DNA of 64,000 bases from Arthrobacter sp. zg-Y844 (GTDB lineage: Bacteria; Actinomycetota; Actinomycetes; Actinomycetales; Micrococcaceae). A program made the translations under genes and the position numbers. The notes below the pieces were generated by a model. It was not told the DNA's origin and ran no database searches. It worked only from the letters and a program-made list of their open reading frames with translations. The stretch spans positions 62,001 to 126,000 of the forward strand of contig NZ_JANFLS010000005.1 of the NCBI RefSeq assembly GCF_024385465.1. The letters are read 5' to 3'. Below are positions 8,502-17,011 of the stretch, in pieces. Positions within the stretch are counted from its first letter, which is position 1; each line of letters starts with the position of its first letter.

Positions 8502-9479
8502 CTAGATCGTCAGCAGGATCTTTCCCGCGTGCTGCCCGGAGTCGAAATACTCGTGCGCGGCGGCGGCGTCGGCCAGCGGGAAGGTGCGGTCCACGAGGGG
8601 CCGGATCTGGCCGGAAACCAGCAGCGGCCAGACGTACTCGCCGACGGCGGACATGATGGCGGCCTTTTCCTCCACGGGCCGGCCGCGCAGGGTGGTGCCG
8701 ATGACGGCAGCGCGCTTGGTCATGAGCTGGTTCAGGTTCAGCTCCGCCTTGGTGCCGCCCTGCAGCCCGATAATCACCAGACGGCCTGCGACGGCGAGTG
8801 CGTCCAGGTTCCGCTGCAGGTATTTCGCACCGACGACGTCGAGGATGACGTCCGCACCGTGGCCGTCAGTGGCTTCATGCACCGCCTCGACGAAGTCCTG
8901 CTCCTTGTAGTTGATAAGGACCTTCGCGCCGAGCGATTCGGCCAGTTCCAGCTTTTCGGCCGACCCTGCGGTCACCATCGGAACGGCGTCGAACGCGGCG
9001 ACCATCTGGATGGCCATGGTGCCGATGCCGCCCGTGGCACCGTGGATGAGGACATAGTCCCCCTCCTTGACGCCGGCGGCCATAAAGAGGTTGGAGAACA
9101 CGGTGGCGGCGGTTTCCGGCAGGGACGCGGAGGTCACGGCGTCGAAGCCGTCCGGGAGGGGCAGGACCTGCCCGGCGGGGACGGCAACCTGCTCGGCGTA
9201 TCCGCCGCCGGTCAGCAGTGCCACCACTTCGGTTCCCACTGCGAAGCCTTCAACGCCCGCACCCAGCGCGGCAATGCGGCCGGAGACTTCCAGGCCCGGA
9301 TACTCGGATGCTCCGGCGGGCACCGGGTAGTAACCCTGGCGCTGCATCACGTCTGCGCGGTTGATGCCGGCGGCAATGACGTCGATCAGGACCTCGCCCG
9401 GTCCGGCCTCGGGAGCAGGAACATCCTGCAGTTCCAGTGCTTCCGGTCCGCCGGGTGTTCCAATAACGATGGCTTTCAT
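8502..9479 (-). CDS. NAD(P)H:quinone oxidoreductase, zinc-less MDR family
   Basis: A 325-residue medium-chain reductase of the QOR/PIG3 type. It has the N-terminal GroES-like fold with GINRADVMQRQGYYP (about residues 52-66), characteristic of the TP53I3/PIG3 group, and a Rossmann motif HGATGGIGTMAIQM (about residues 145-158). Catalytic-zinc ligands of alcohol dehydrogenases are absent, as expected for quinone or enone reductases. Likely a cytosolic NADPH-dependent reductase of quinones or alkenals. Monocistronic on the minus strand, with its start 62 nt from the divergent tRNA-Ser gene. Confidence 0.9.
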   Translation of the reverse strand: MKAIVIGTPGGPEALELQDVPAPEAGPGEVLIDVIAAGINRADVMQRQGYYPVPAGASEYPGLEVSGRIAALGAGVEGFAVGTEVVALLTGGGYAEQVAVPAGQVLPLPDGFDAVTSASLPETAATVFSNLFMAAGVKEGDYVLIHGATGGIGTMAIQMVAAFDAVPMVTAGSAEKLELAESLGAKVLINYKEQDFVEAVHEATDGHGADVILDVVGAKYLQRNLDALAVAGRLVIIGLQGGTKAELNLNQLMTKRAAVIGTTLRGRPVEEKAAIMSAVGEYVWPLLVSGQIRPLVDRTFPLADAAAAHEYFDSGQHAGKILLTI

Positions 9480-9541
9480 GCTGTCCTTCCAGGTTTAGGG
9501 AATTTTGGTGATTTCATCCCTTCTGCCAGACTACATAGTGA

Positions 9542-9632
9542 GGAAGGTTGTCCGAGCGGCCGATGGAGCTGGTCTTGAAAACCAGTGTGCGGTAACCCCG
9601 TACCAAGGGTTCGAATCCCTTACCTTCCGCCA
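9542..9632 (+). tRNA. tRNA-Ser (anticodon UGA)
   Basis: A class II tRNA with acceptor stem GGAAGGT/ACCTTCC, anticodon stem-loop CTGGT-CTTGAAA-ACCAG giving anticodon TGA, a long variable arm, T-loop GGTTCGAATCC, discriminator G at 9629 and encoded CCA (9630-9632). Reads UCA and related serine codons. Confidence 0.96.
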
Positions 9633-9639
9633 GACAACG

Positions 9640-9669
9640 AGAAGCGGTCCCTGATCAGGGGCCGCTTCT
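9640..9669 (+). terminator. Terminator of tRNA-Ser(UGA)
   Basis: A 15-bp stem AGAAGCGGTCCCTGA / TCAGGGGCCGCTTCT with one G-U pair, followed by TTTGTTT. Confidence 0.85.
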
Positions 9670-9810
9670 TTTGTTTAACGGCCAGGCTCTGCAGGCCCGG
9701 CACCTCCTTGTGTACAGCTGATGCTGGCTAAGTGGGTTCCAGACCGCCTTTGCTGTACAGAAGGGACCGCTCATCACGGCTTCCCTCTAGGGCCATGCCG
9801 GCGAAGGCGC

Positions 9811-9839
9811 CAATCACTTAGGGTGGTCCTAAGTAATTG
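9811..9839. promoter_or_regulatory. Operator-like inverted repeat upstream of the propeller lipoprotein
   Basis: CAATcACTTAGG-GTGGT-CCTAAGTaATTG: 12-nt arms with one mismatch around a 5-nt spacer, ending 34 nt before the start codon at 9874. The TTAGG/CCTAA half-sites resemble actinobacterial DtxR/IdeR iron boxes, but the spacer is shorter than in the known 19-bp box, so the regulator is uncertain. Confidence 0.5.
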
Positions 9840-9873
9840 CTTCCGCAGTCCCTCACCGCATCGGAGCCCCAGC

Positions 9874-10932
9874 ATGTCCCGCACCTCTCCCACCTCTTTT
9901 CCGAAGCCGGTCCGCCTGGCAGTGCTGACCCTCGGTCTGGCCGCCGCACTCAGCGGATGCGCCGCCGGTGAGGACGACGATCACGACGAGTCGGCGTCGA
10001 ACACCGGAATGCACCTGGTTCCCGAACAGACCGCCGAGCGTGTGCTCCAGGTCAGCTCCATCCATCCGGAAACCGGCATGACCCTCATCGAAGGCCCCAC
10101 ATTCGGGCCCGACGGCGGCCTGTTCGTTGTCGATGTCACGGCTCCGGCCGGCGAAGCCAAGGTGATGCGGGTGGACGTGGAGGATGAATCCGTTTCCCGC
10201 GTCTACACCGAGGGCAACGGCGCCTACACCTCAGCGCAGTTCAGCCCGAAGGACGGCCGGATCTACCTGACGGACTTTGCCGGCGGAAAAATCGACAGCA
10301 TCACCGCCGACGGCAAGGATCACAAAACCTTCTTTACCGGCGACGTCGACGGCGCCCCCATACGCCCGGACGACCTGGCCTTCGACGAGGAGGGAAACCT
10401 CTTCGTCAGCGATTCCACCGGCTACGCGGATCCGGCATGGGAAGCCAAGGGCCGGGTGGTGCGGATCGATAAGGACACCGCCGAGGCCACCGTCCTCGCC
10501 GAGAACCTTGCCGCCCCGAACGGCATCTCCTTCAGCGAGGACTTCAAAGCCCTGTGGGTCAGCCAGTACATGGACAACCGGATCGACTACCTGGTGCTCA
10601 ACGAGGACAAAACCGAAGTCACCACCTCGCACCCCGGCATGCACTTTGACGGCGGCACCAGCCAGACGGATTCCAACGCCGTGGACGCCGACGGCAATGT
10701 CTACCAGGCTGTCCACGGACAGCCCCGCATCTTTGTCTACAGCCCCCGGGGCGAACTCCTGTCCACCGTCACCGTGCCGGCCGAGGACCGGGAAGGCCTC
10801 ACCTCGGCCACCAATATCGCCATCAAGCCCGGCACCAACGAGGCATACCTTACGGTCAGCGGCCCTGCCGGCGGCTTCATCTACGAATTCGAAGCCCTGG
10901 CCACCGGCATCCGCCAATCAAACGGCGGCTAA
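9874..10932 (+). CDS. SMP-30/gluconolactonase-like beta-propeller lipoprotein
   Basis: A 352-residue exported lipoprotein. The signal peptide (residues 1-27) ends in the lipobox LSGC with acylated Cys near residue 28, then an acidic linker (GEDDDHDESAS). The mature part is a six-bladed propeller of the SMP-30/strictosidine-synthase-like class: repeats such as EGPTFGPDGGLFVVDV, YTSAQFSPKDGRIYLTD, PDDLAFDEEGNLFVSD and SNAVDADGNVYQAV mark the blades. Acidic residues at blade tops suggest Ca binding and a sugar-lactone hydrolase or binding role; the substrate is unknown. The ATG at 9874 is chosen because only it gives a proper signal peptide. A palindromic operator lies just upstream. Confidence 0.85.
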   Translation: MSRTSPTSFPKPVRLAVLTLGLAAALSGCAAGEDDDHDESASNTGMHLVPEQTAERVLQVSSIHPETGMTLIEGPTFGPDGGLFVVDVTAPAGEAKVMRVDVEDESVSRVYTEGNGAYTSAQFSPKDGRIYLTDFAGGKIDSITADGKDHKTFFTGDVDGAPIRPDDLAFDEEGNLFVSDSTGYADPAWEAKGRVVRIDKDTAEATVLAENLAAPNGISFSEDFKALWVSQYMDNRIDYLVLNEDKTEVTTSHPGMHFDGGTSQTDSNAVDADGNVYQAVHGQPRIFVYSPRGELLSTVTVPAEDREGLTSATNIAIKPGTNEAYLTVSGPAGGFIYEFEALATGIRQSNGG

Positions 10933-11030
10933 CCTCCCCCCACCCAGAACAGCACGGATGAGGTGCCGGCTGTCCTGGCGAGGTGTGGCCGATCCTCGCT
11001 GCTCGCTGCTAGGGGTGGCATACACCCGTA

Positions 11031-11153
11031 GGGGCCTGGCGGAGGCGGCTTTAATATTCCAAGCGAGCTCTGCGAGCTCTGGAATTTCGTTGCCGCCGGA
11101 GCCAGGCCCCGCAGGTGAGCGGGGCTGCCGAGCCCCGCAGGTGAGCGGGGCTG
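11031..11153. repeat. Structured non-coding element: large palindrome plus two identical hairpins
   Basis: GGGGCCTGGC (11031-11040) pairs with GCCAGGCCCC (11101-11110), GGCGGC (11044-11049) with GCCGCC (11092-11097), ATTCCA (11056-11061) with TGGAAT (11080-11085) and GAGCTC (11065-11070) with GAGCTC (11074-11079). Then come two 22-nt direct repeats (11106-11127 and 11132-11153), each a 7-bp hairpin GCCCCGC/GCGGGGC with loop AGGTGA. It sits between convergent genes and may be a terminator complex or a dispersed palindromic repeat. Confidence 0.7.
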
Positions 11154-11165
11154 AGGCGAGCTAGC

Positions 11166-12980
11166 CTAAGCCTCCCTCACCAGCACCTCGTCGATGCTTT
11201 CCTCACGCCACTGCTTCAGCAGCCGGTGGAACACCACCGGCCCCGGGCTGAAGGAGAAGCTGACGGGCGGCGGGTTGCCCTCGCGGTTGTAGTAGCCGGG
11301 CGTGCATTCCGCGGCGAACTTGCGGTTGTCCGCGGAGGTCCGCTGGATGGTTTCGCCCCAGGCGGCCTCGGCTTCGGCCGTCGGTTCGATGTAGCGGGCA
11401 CCCGCCTCGCGTGCCCTGCCGATGACGGCGCCGATGTGGTTGGCCTGTTCCATCAGGATGTGGACAAAGTTCACCGAATTGGCGTTCTGCAGCGAGCCGA
11501 GGTGGAACAGGTTCGGGAAGCCGTGGGTGTAGAAGCCGTGCAGCGTCCGCGGGCCCCGGCCCCAGGCTTCCAGCAGGGTCTGGCCGCTGCGCCCGGTTAC
11601 CGGCATGGCCCCGGAGGTGACACCGGAGACGCCTACGTCAAAGCCGGTGGCGAAGATGATGCAGTCCACCTCGTATTCCTCGTCGCCCACCACAATGGTG
11701 TTCTCGGTGATGCGGGTGATGCCGCCGAAGTCCGCCGTATCCACCAGCGTCACGTTGGGCAGGTTGAAGGTCTCCAGGTAGTAGTCACTGAAGGTCGGAC
11801 GCTTGCACATATAGCGGTACCAGGGCTTGAGCAGTTCGGCCGTCTTCGGATCGTAGACTTCCTCGTCCACCCGGGCGCGGATGGAGTTCATTTTCCGGAA
11901 GTCGACGAGTTCGTCGAGGCGTTCACGTTCCTCCGCGGACACGGATTTGTCGACGGCGCCGCTGATCATCTTGCGGTGCAGCTGCGGGACGGAGGTCCAG
12001 CCATCCCGGGTGAGGTCCTGCTCCACCGGTTCCCCGGAGACCACGGCAAGGAAGTTCTCCATGCGTTCCTTCTGCCAGCCCGGCTTCAGTGAGGCGGCCC
12101 AGGCCGGGTCGGTGGGGCGGTTGTTCCGGATATCCACGGACGACGGCGTGCGCTGGAAGACCAGGAGCTGCTCGGCGTCGCGCGCCACCATGGGAATCAC
12201 CTGGATGCCCGTGGCACCTGTGCCGACCACGGCCACCTTCTTGTCCGCGAGTCCGGTGAGGTTGCCGGACTGGTCTCCCCCGGTGTAGCGGTAGTCCCAC
12301 CGGCTGGTGTGGAAGGTGTGCCCCTTGAAGGAGTCGATGCCCGGGATGCCCGGCAGCTTCGGCTGGGTGAGCGTTCCGGAGGAGGTGATCACGTAGCGGG
12401 CCCGCATTGAGTCCCCGCGGTCGGTGGTGACGATCCATTCCAGCGCTTCGTCGTCCCAGGTCAGGCCGGTGACGCGGGTGGAGAAAACGGTGTCGCGGTA
12501 CAGGTCGAAGCGTTCGGCGATGGCCACGGCGTGCCGGCGGATTTCCTCGCCCCGCGCGTAACGCTCGCTGGGCATGTAACCCACTTCTTCGAGCAGCGGC
12601 AGGTAGACGTAGGACTGGATGTCACAGCGGATGCCGGGGTAGCGGTTCCAGTACCAGGTGCCTCCGAAGTCGCCGGCTTCATCCATCATGCGGATGCTTT
12701 CGACGCCTGCCTCCCGCAGCCGGGCTCCGGTCATCAGCCCGCCGAACCCGCCGCCGATCACCAGCACCTCAACGGTGTCCGTCAATGGCTCCCGCTCGGT
12801 GCGGGGAGTGTAGGGATCAGTGGCGTAGTAGCCGAATTTTCCCTTGGCGGGCTGGTACTGGGTGGCGCCGTCCGGGCGGATCCGCCGGTCCCTTTCCGCC
12901 TTGTACTTCGCCCTCAACGCCTCGACGTCCAGGCCGTCTTCTATGCGCTCGTACGCTATGGGGGTTTGCGTGCTGCTCAT
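11166..12980 (-). CDS. Flavin-dependent Baeyer-Villiger monooxygenase
   Basis: A 604-residue FAD- and NADPH-dependent monooxygenase. Seen in order: FAD-binding motif VIGGGFGGLMTGARLREAG (about residues 73-91), the Baeyer-Villiger fingerprint FKGHTFHTSRWD (about residues 222-233) and the NADPH motif VVGTGATGIQV (about residues 250-260). The length and the GTWYWNRYPGIRCDI segment place it with cyclohexanone/cyclopentadecanone-type enzymes that insert oxygen next to ketones to give esters or lactones. The N-terminal 60 residues are typical of the longer subclass. Divergent from a MarR regulator, which is a plausible controller of the gene. The substrate is not predictable. Confidence 0.93.
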   Translation of the reverse strand: MSSTQTPIAYERIEDGLDVEALRAKYKAERDRRIRPDGATQYQPAKGKFGYYATDPYTPRTEREPLTDTVEVLVIGGGFGGLMTGARLREAGVESIRMMDEAGDFGGTWYWNRYPGIRCDIQSYVYLPLLEEVGYMPSERYARGEEIRRHAVAIAERFDLYRDTVFSTRVTGLTWDDEALEWIVTTDRGDSMRARYVITSSGTLTQPKLPGIPGIDSFKGHTFHTSRWDYRYTGGDQSGNLTGLADKKVAVVGTGATGIQVIPMVARDAEQLLVFQRTPSSVDIRNNRPTDPAWAASLKPGWQKERMENFLAVVSGEPVEQDLTRDGWTSVPQLHRKMISGAVDKSVSAEERERLDELVDFRKMNSIRARVDEEVYDPKTAELLKPWYRYMCKRPTFSDYYLETFNLPNVTLVDTADFGGITRITENTIVVGDEEYEVDCIIFATGFDVGVSGVTSGAMPVTGRSGQTLLEAWGRGPRTLHGFYTHGFPNLFHLGSLQNANSVNFVHILMEQANHIGAVIGRAREAGARYIEPTAEAEAAWGETIQRTSADNRKFAAECTPGYYNREGNPPPVSFSFSPGPVVFHRLLKQWREESIDEVLVREA

Positions 12981-13117
12981 GTAGTGTCCTCGCTTCGCTT
13001 GCGCGTTCCCGTGACCCAGGGCAGAGCGGGAGGACTACGACGCCGGTGCGCTCGGAGTCCGTCTCACTCCGAACTGCAGCCGCGGGGACGCCGGTATATC
13101 TCAAAAACCGATAAACG

Positions 13118-13134
13118 GTTAGCCTCACCCTAAC
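13118..13134. promoter_or_regulatory. Inverted repeat between the monooxygenase and marR genes
   Basis: GTTAG-CCTCACC-CTAAC, in the divergent control region 138 nt upstream of the monooxygenase start and 66 nt upstream of marR. It could be a MarR operator. The sequence also resembles Streptomyces iron boxes (TTAGGTTAGGCTCACCTAA) with one substitution and one extra C, so an iron regulator is an alternative. Confidence 0.4.
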
Positions 13135-13200
13135 TAATTTGACTGAGGGTTCGCTGACCCCTGTGTTTGCCGACACGTCCGCGGCCACTACGGTGAACTC

Positions 13201-13677
13201 ATGACCGAAGGAAGCAATGAGCAACAGGAGCGCGAACGTGTGCTGCTGAATCTCGAAGAACTGGCCGATTCCCTGCAGTCGACGGCCCTACCCGCCTTCC
13301 TCGATCCGCTGCTGTCCACGGACCTGACAGTGCGCCAGTTGAAGGTCCTGACCGTTCTTGTCACCGCCGAGGAGGGTGCCACCGGCCGGGGCCTCTCGGA
13401 GTCCTTCGGAGTCTCCATGGCGTCCATGTCCGGCCTGATCGACCGGCTCGTTGCCCAGGGCGTGGCCGTCCGTTCGGAGGATCCCCTGGATGCACGGGTA
13501 CGCCGGGTGAAGGCAACACCGCTGGGACGGACGGTGGTGCGCCGGCTCGTGGCCGGACGCCCCGAACTTAATGTCGATATTCTCTCCCGGCTGTCGATCA
13601 ATGACCTGCGCGCGCTCGAACAGGGCATGCGCGCCGTCCATGCCGAGATAGGCCGTGGAGCGGACGCCAAGAAATGA
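13201..13677 (+). CDS. MarR family transcriptional regulator
   Basis: A 158-residue winged-helix regulator. The DNA-binding part is recognisable as TVRQLKVLTVLVTAEEGATG, then a recognition helix in SFGVSMASMSGLIDRLVAQG (about residues 73-93) and the wing EDPLDARVRRVKATPLG with the conserved D-x-R residues. Flanking helices at both ends would form the dimer. The divergent Baeyer-Villiger monooxygenase and the downstream membrane protein (ATGA overlap) are the likely targets. The ligand is unknown. Confidence 0.88.
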   Translation: MTEGSNEQQERERVLLNLEELADSLQSTALPAFLDPLLSTDLTVRQLKVLTVLVTAEEGATGRGLSESFGVSMASMSGLIDRLVAQGVAVRSEDPLDARVRRVKATPLGRTVVRRLVAGRPELNVDILSRLSINDLRALEQGMRAVHAEIGRGADAKK

Positions 13678-14303
13678 CGGGTCTGCCGCCGCGCATCATC
13701 CCCGGGGCCAACTCGTTGGTCCAGGCGGCAAGCCTTATGGCTCTGGCCTATCTCCTCCGCGTGCTCCAAGCCAGCGGGACCCTGCTTTACCTCGGGGCGG
13801 GAATCGGCACAGGCCAGTTGATCGTGGCTGCACTGGTGGCGGCCTGGTGTTTCTTCCTCGGAGCTTCCTGGACACTCGTTCCCTGGTTCAGCGGCCTCTT
13901 TCGCCATGTCTTTCTGCGTCGTGCCGCCGGCTTCCTCGGCGGCATCATCACCTGCGCATGGTTGCTCCTCCTTGCTGGATATGGATTCCTCACCATTTTC
14001 TTCTCGGGGCCCGGCTACCAAAAAATCTCAGCGCCGGCGGGAGAGCACACACTGCTGATCAACAACCAGAGCATTTTGCTGATCGGCTCGCATGCCGTCT
14101 ACGAACAGGTGCAAGGCCCGGTCTACGCATACCGGGACCAGGTGCTGACCGATGACGGCTACGATCCGTTCAGTGGCGGAGCCTTTTCCGTGCAGTGGGG
14201 TGAAAAAACCGCAACGATTTCCTTCGCGGTGTATTCGCAGGGCGAGGACGGCAATTCGGGCGACCGGAGCGGCCGGGCAGTCATTCCCCTCAGGGCCGGG
14301 TGA
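13674..14303 (+). CDS. Membrane protein of unknown function with an extracytoplasmic domain
   Basis: A 209-residue protein with about three to four membrane segments: AASLMALAYLLRVLQ (about 18-32), LIVAALVAAWCFFLGASW (about 48-65), GIITCAWLLLLAGYGFLTIFF (about 90-110). An approximately 95-residue C-terminal domain has beta-rich, polar character (HTLLINNQSILLIGSHAVYE and following) and is probably outside the cell. I recognise no family. The start overlaps the marR stop (ATGA), so it is co-translated with the regulator, and its last 14 nt overlap the end of the convergent galK. Confidence 0.75.
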   Translation: MTGLPPRIIPGANSLVQAASLMALAYLLRVLQASGTLLYLGAGIGTGQLIVAALVAAWCFFLGASWTLVPWFSGLFRHVFLRRAAGFLGGIITCAWLLLLAGYGFLTIFFSGPGYQKISAPAGEHTLLINNQSILLIGSHAVYEQVQGPVYAYRDQVLTDDGYDPFSGGAFSVQWGEKTATISFAVYSQGEDGNSGDRSGRAVIPLRAG

Positions 14304-15501
14304 CCCGGATCCGTCCGGCCCCGTCCGCGGGAAGCACCGTGAACAGGGCGGGCTCCCGGAAACCTCTACCCGCGAAGGCCCCCCGCACAGCCGCACGGAC
14401 CTGATCCTCGTCCTCCTGCCGGACCAAGGCGATGGCCGAGCCGCCGAATCCCCCGCCGGTCATCCGGGCACCCAGCGCACCGGCGGCGAGCGCCGTGTCC
14501 ACGGCCAGGTCCAGCTCCGGGCAGGACACTTCGAAGTCATCCCGCAGCGAGGCATGGGAAGCGGTCAGCAGGTTCCCGATGCCGGCGACGTCGCCAGCCC
14601 GCAGGTGCCCGACAACCTGCAGCACGCGTTCGTTCTCTCCGAGCACGTGCCGGACCCGCCGCCGGGTTTCCCCGTCCAACCGGTTCAGGGAGGTACCGGC
14701 AGGCACCTCCCGCAGCGACGCCGCACCCAGCGCCGCCGCTCCGCGTTCGCAGGACGAGCGCCGGGCGCTGTAGCCGCCGTCGGCGTGGCTGTGGACCACC
14801 CGCGTATCGATGACCAGCACTTCCAGTCCGTGCCGGGCCAGGGGCAGCGGCACGGTTTCGGAGTCGAGGCTGCGGCAGTCCAGGAACAGCGCACCGCCCG
14901 CCTGTCCCATCAGCGATGCCGACTGGTCCATGATGCCCGTGGGCGCACCGACGAATTCGTTTTCGGCGTACTGGGTCAGCCGGGCCATCCGCGGCCGGTC
15001 CATGCCCAGCTCCAGCAGCTCGTTCAGCGCCACGATCACGGCCACTTCCACGGCGTGCGAGGAGGACAGGCCGGCACCTACCGGCACGCTGGAATCCAGC
15101 AGCAGGTCAAAACCGGGAACAACGACGCCGGCGCTGTGCTCCAGTGCGAACACCACACCCGCCGGATACGCCGCCCAGCCGCCGGCCCCGCCCGGCTCCA
15201 GCCCGCCGGTACGGAACTGCGCACGGGACAGCTCCCCACCCTCGGGTGCATAGGTGGAGGCGAGGCGCACGACGTCGGGCTCCCCTGTTTCCCCCGGCCG
15301 GCGCAGCCGCACGGCCACGAGGGCACTGCGGTCGATGGCGAACGGCAGGACGAAGCCGTTGTTGTAATCCGTGTGTTCGCCGATCAGGTTCACTCGCCCG
15401 GGAGCCCGCCACACGCCGTCGGGCTCGGCGCCGTACACCTCGGCAAAGCGCCGGGCAAGGTTCTCCGCCCGGGACTGCACCGGCTGAACCGGCGCGCTCA
15501 T
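14290..15501 (-). CDS. galK: Galactokinase
   Basis: A 403-residue GHMP-family kinase that phosphorylates alpha-D-galactose at C1 with ATP, the first committed Leloir step. The N-terminal galactokinase signature APGRVNLIGEHTDYNNGFVL (about residues 38-57) and the GHMP ATP-binding motif VGAGLSSSHAVEV (about residues 141-153) are present; the C-terminal GHMP motif ARMTGGGFGGSAIALV is near residue 362. Asp in GIMDQSAS (near 201) is the expected catalytic base. The start overlaps the galT stop by 4 nt, so galT-galK is one translationally coupled unit. No galE is seen in the window. Confidence 0.96.
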   Translation of the reverse strand: MSAPVQPVQSRAENLARRFAEVYGAEPDGVWRAPGRVNLIGEHTDYNNGFVLPFAIDRSALVAVRLRRPGETGEPDVVRLASTYAPEGGELSRAQFRTGGLEPGGAGGWAAYPAGVVFALEHSAGVVVPGFDLLLDSSVPVGAGLSSSHAVEVAVIVALNELLELGMDRPRMARLTQYAENEFVGAPTGIMDQSASLMGQAGGALFLDCRSLDSETVPLPLARHGLEVLVIDTRVVHSHADGGYSARRSSCERGAAALGAASLREVPAGTSLNRLDGETRRRVRHVLGENERVLQVVGHLRAGDVAGIGNLLTASHASLRDDFEVSCPELDLAVDTALAAGALGARMTGGGFGGSAIALVRQEDEDQVRAAVRGAFAGRGFREPALFTVLPADGAGRIRVTRP

Positions 15502-16655
15502 ACGCGCACCTCCCGAAGGCGGGCGGCGGTCTGCTCCGCAGTGGTGTCGTTGATGAAGGCACCCATCGCCGCCTCGGAGCCGGCCAGGAACTTCAGTTTG
15601 TCCGCTGCCCGTCGGGGACTGGTGAGCTGCAGGTGCAGCCAGCCCGCCTCCCGATCAGCGGCATTCACCGGCGTCTGGTGCCAGGCGGAAATGTACGGGG
15701 TGGGGGTGCCGTACAGTCCGTCCACCCGCTGCAGCAGTTCGAGGTAGACGGCAGCGAGTTCGTCGCGTTCCTCCCCCGTGAGCGCGGCCAGGTCCGGGAC
15801 CTGGCGGTGCGGCACCAGGTGGATTTCCAGCGGCCAGCGGGCTGCGTACGGCACATACGCGGAAAAGTGCCTGCCCGCCAGGACCATACGGTCCCCGGCC
15901 TCGGACTCGTCCCGGAGCAGCTCGCCCATCAGTGCCCGGCCATGCTCCGACAGGTGCTGCCGGGAGCGTTGGGCCAGCCGGGCGGCATGGGGCGCCGCAT
16001 ACGGATAGGCGTAGATCTGCCCGTGCGGGTGGTGCAGCGTGACACCGATGTCCTGGCCCCGGTTCTCGAAGGGAAACACATGCGCAATGCCCGGCAGGGC
16101 CGAGAGTTCCCCGGTGCGCTGCGCCCAGGCCTCGACGACGGTGCGGGCGCGGGTGTACGGCAGCGAGGCGAAGGAGCCGTTGTGCTCCGGGGTGAAGACC
16201 ACCACCTCGCAGCGGCCGAACGCGGGCGAGGGGCGCCCCCACAGCACACGTTCATCCCCTGTCCCCTCCGGCTCCGGCTCCGGCAGGATGCCGAGTTCCG
16301 GTCCCAGGGAGGGGAAACGGTTCTCGAAGACCACGACGTCGAAATCCCCCGCCGGGATTTCCGACCTCCGTCCCGGACGGGTGGGGCACAGGGGGCACTG
16401 GTCGGCGGGCGGCAGGTAGGTCCGGGCCTGGCGGTGGGCGGCCACTGCCACCCACTCCCCCGTTAGCCGGTCGAAGCGCACCTCCCCGTTGCCGGAACGG
16501 GGATCCAGCGGACGGGCATCCACGACGGTTTCCACCGGTCGCCCGCCGCGGTCGGTGAAGAACAGCGACTCCCGGCCGTCGGCGAGCCGGTGCCGGCGGT
16601 GGACGATCGGTTGCACAACCGCACCGGAATCAGCAGCAGGGAACTGGCCGGACAC
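15498..16655 (-). CDS. galT: Galactose-1-phosphate uridylyltransferase
   Basis: A 385-residue HIT-superfamily enzyme exchanging UMP between UDP-glucose and galactose-1-phosphate. It has the metal-site CxxC in QCPLCPTRPG (about residue 98), the active-site motif LHHPHGQIYAYPY (about residues 220-232, nucleophilic His in HPH) and a C-terminal WHQTPVN segment. The GTG at 16655 is chosen: it has a strong AGAGGAGG ribosome site with a 7-nt spacer, whereas the longer frame from 16820 adds 55 residues without a ribosome site or family resemblance. The stop overlaps the galK start. The promoter must lie in 16656-16900. Confidence 0.94.
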   Translation of the reverse strand: MSGQFPAADSGAVVQPIVHRRHRLADGRESLFFTDRGGRPVETVVDARPLDPRSGNGEVRFDRLTGEWVAVAAHRQARTYLPPADQCPLCPTRPGRRSEIPAGDFDVVVFENRFPSLGPELGILPEPEPEGTGDERVLWGRPSPAFGRCEVVVFTPEHNGSFASLPYTRARTVVEAWAQRTGELSALPGIAHVFPFENRGQDIGVTLHHPHGQIYAYPYAAPHAARLAQRSRQHLSEHGRALMGELLRDESEAGDRMVLAGRHFSAYVPYAARWPLEIHLVPHRQVPDLAALTGEERDELAAVYLELLQRVDGLYGTPTPYISAWHQTPVNAADREAGWLHLQLTSPRRAADKLKFLAGSEAAMGAFINDTTAEQTAARLREVRV

Positions 16656-17011
16656 GTATTGGCCTCCTCTTCGGCGGATAGGAACTCGTTTTGCGTTCAC
16701 TACGACCATAAGGGGCCGAACCTTCGTGGCACCCTCGGTGAGCGGGCGTTCCTTTGTTACTCCTCGGTACCTCGTGGCAGGAAGTGGGGGTGTGAGGCCG
16801 TACACTGTGCTGGCGATCACTTTTCCGCCTCCTCGGGGGACGAGGCGGAACCTTCCCGTAGCTCATGCATGGACGCATGTCACCGGACGGACACCTGCTC
16901 GTAACCCGCCCCGCCTAGCATCACCCTTCGTAATCACTCGCTGTATCCCCTGCCGCCGTTTCCGGCGGCCATTACCTGTCGGCCCGCACGGCCGACCAAG
17001 GAGTATGAGGC
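16656..17011. other. Divergent control region of galTK and the exported nuclease gene
   Basis: 356 nt without a gene. It contains a 9-bp hairpin TTCCGCCTC/GAGGCGGAA (16823-16831, 16842-16850) and a 7-bp hairpin GCCGCCG/CGGCGGC with loop TTTC (16952-16969) in the leader of the downstream gene. These could attenuate or stabilise the leader; no clear sigma-70 promoter stands out. Confidence 0.5.

Noticed and set aside
9542-9873. Possible integration site at tRNA-Ser
   Set aside because: No integrase, no repeated tRNA 3' end and no mobile genes nearby; the tRNA is simply followed by its terminator. The same holds for the other three tRNA genes.
16656-16820. 55-residue N-terminal extension of GalT
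   Set aside because: The GTG at 16655 has a strong ribosome site; the extension has none and is basic, unlike the family N-terminus.
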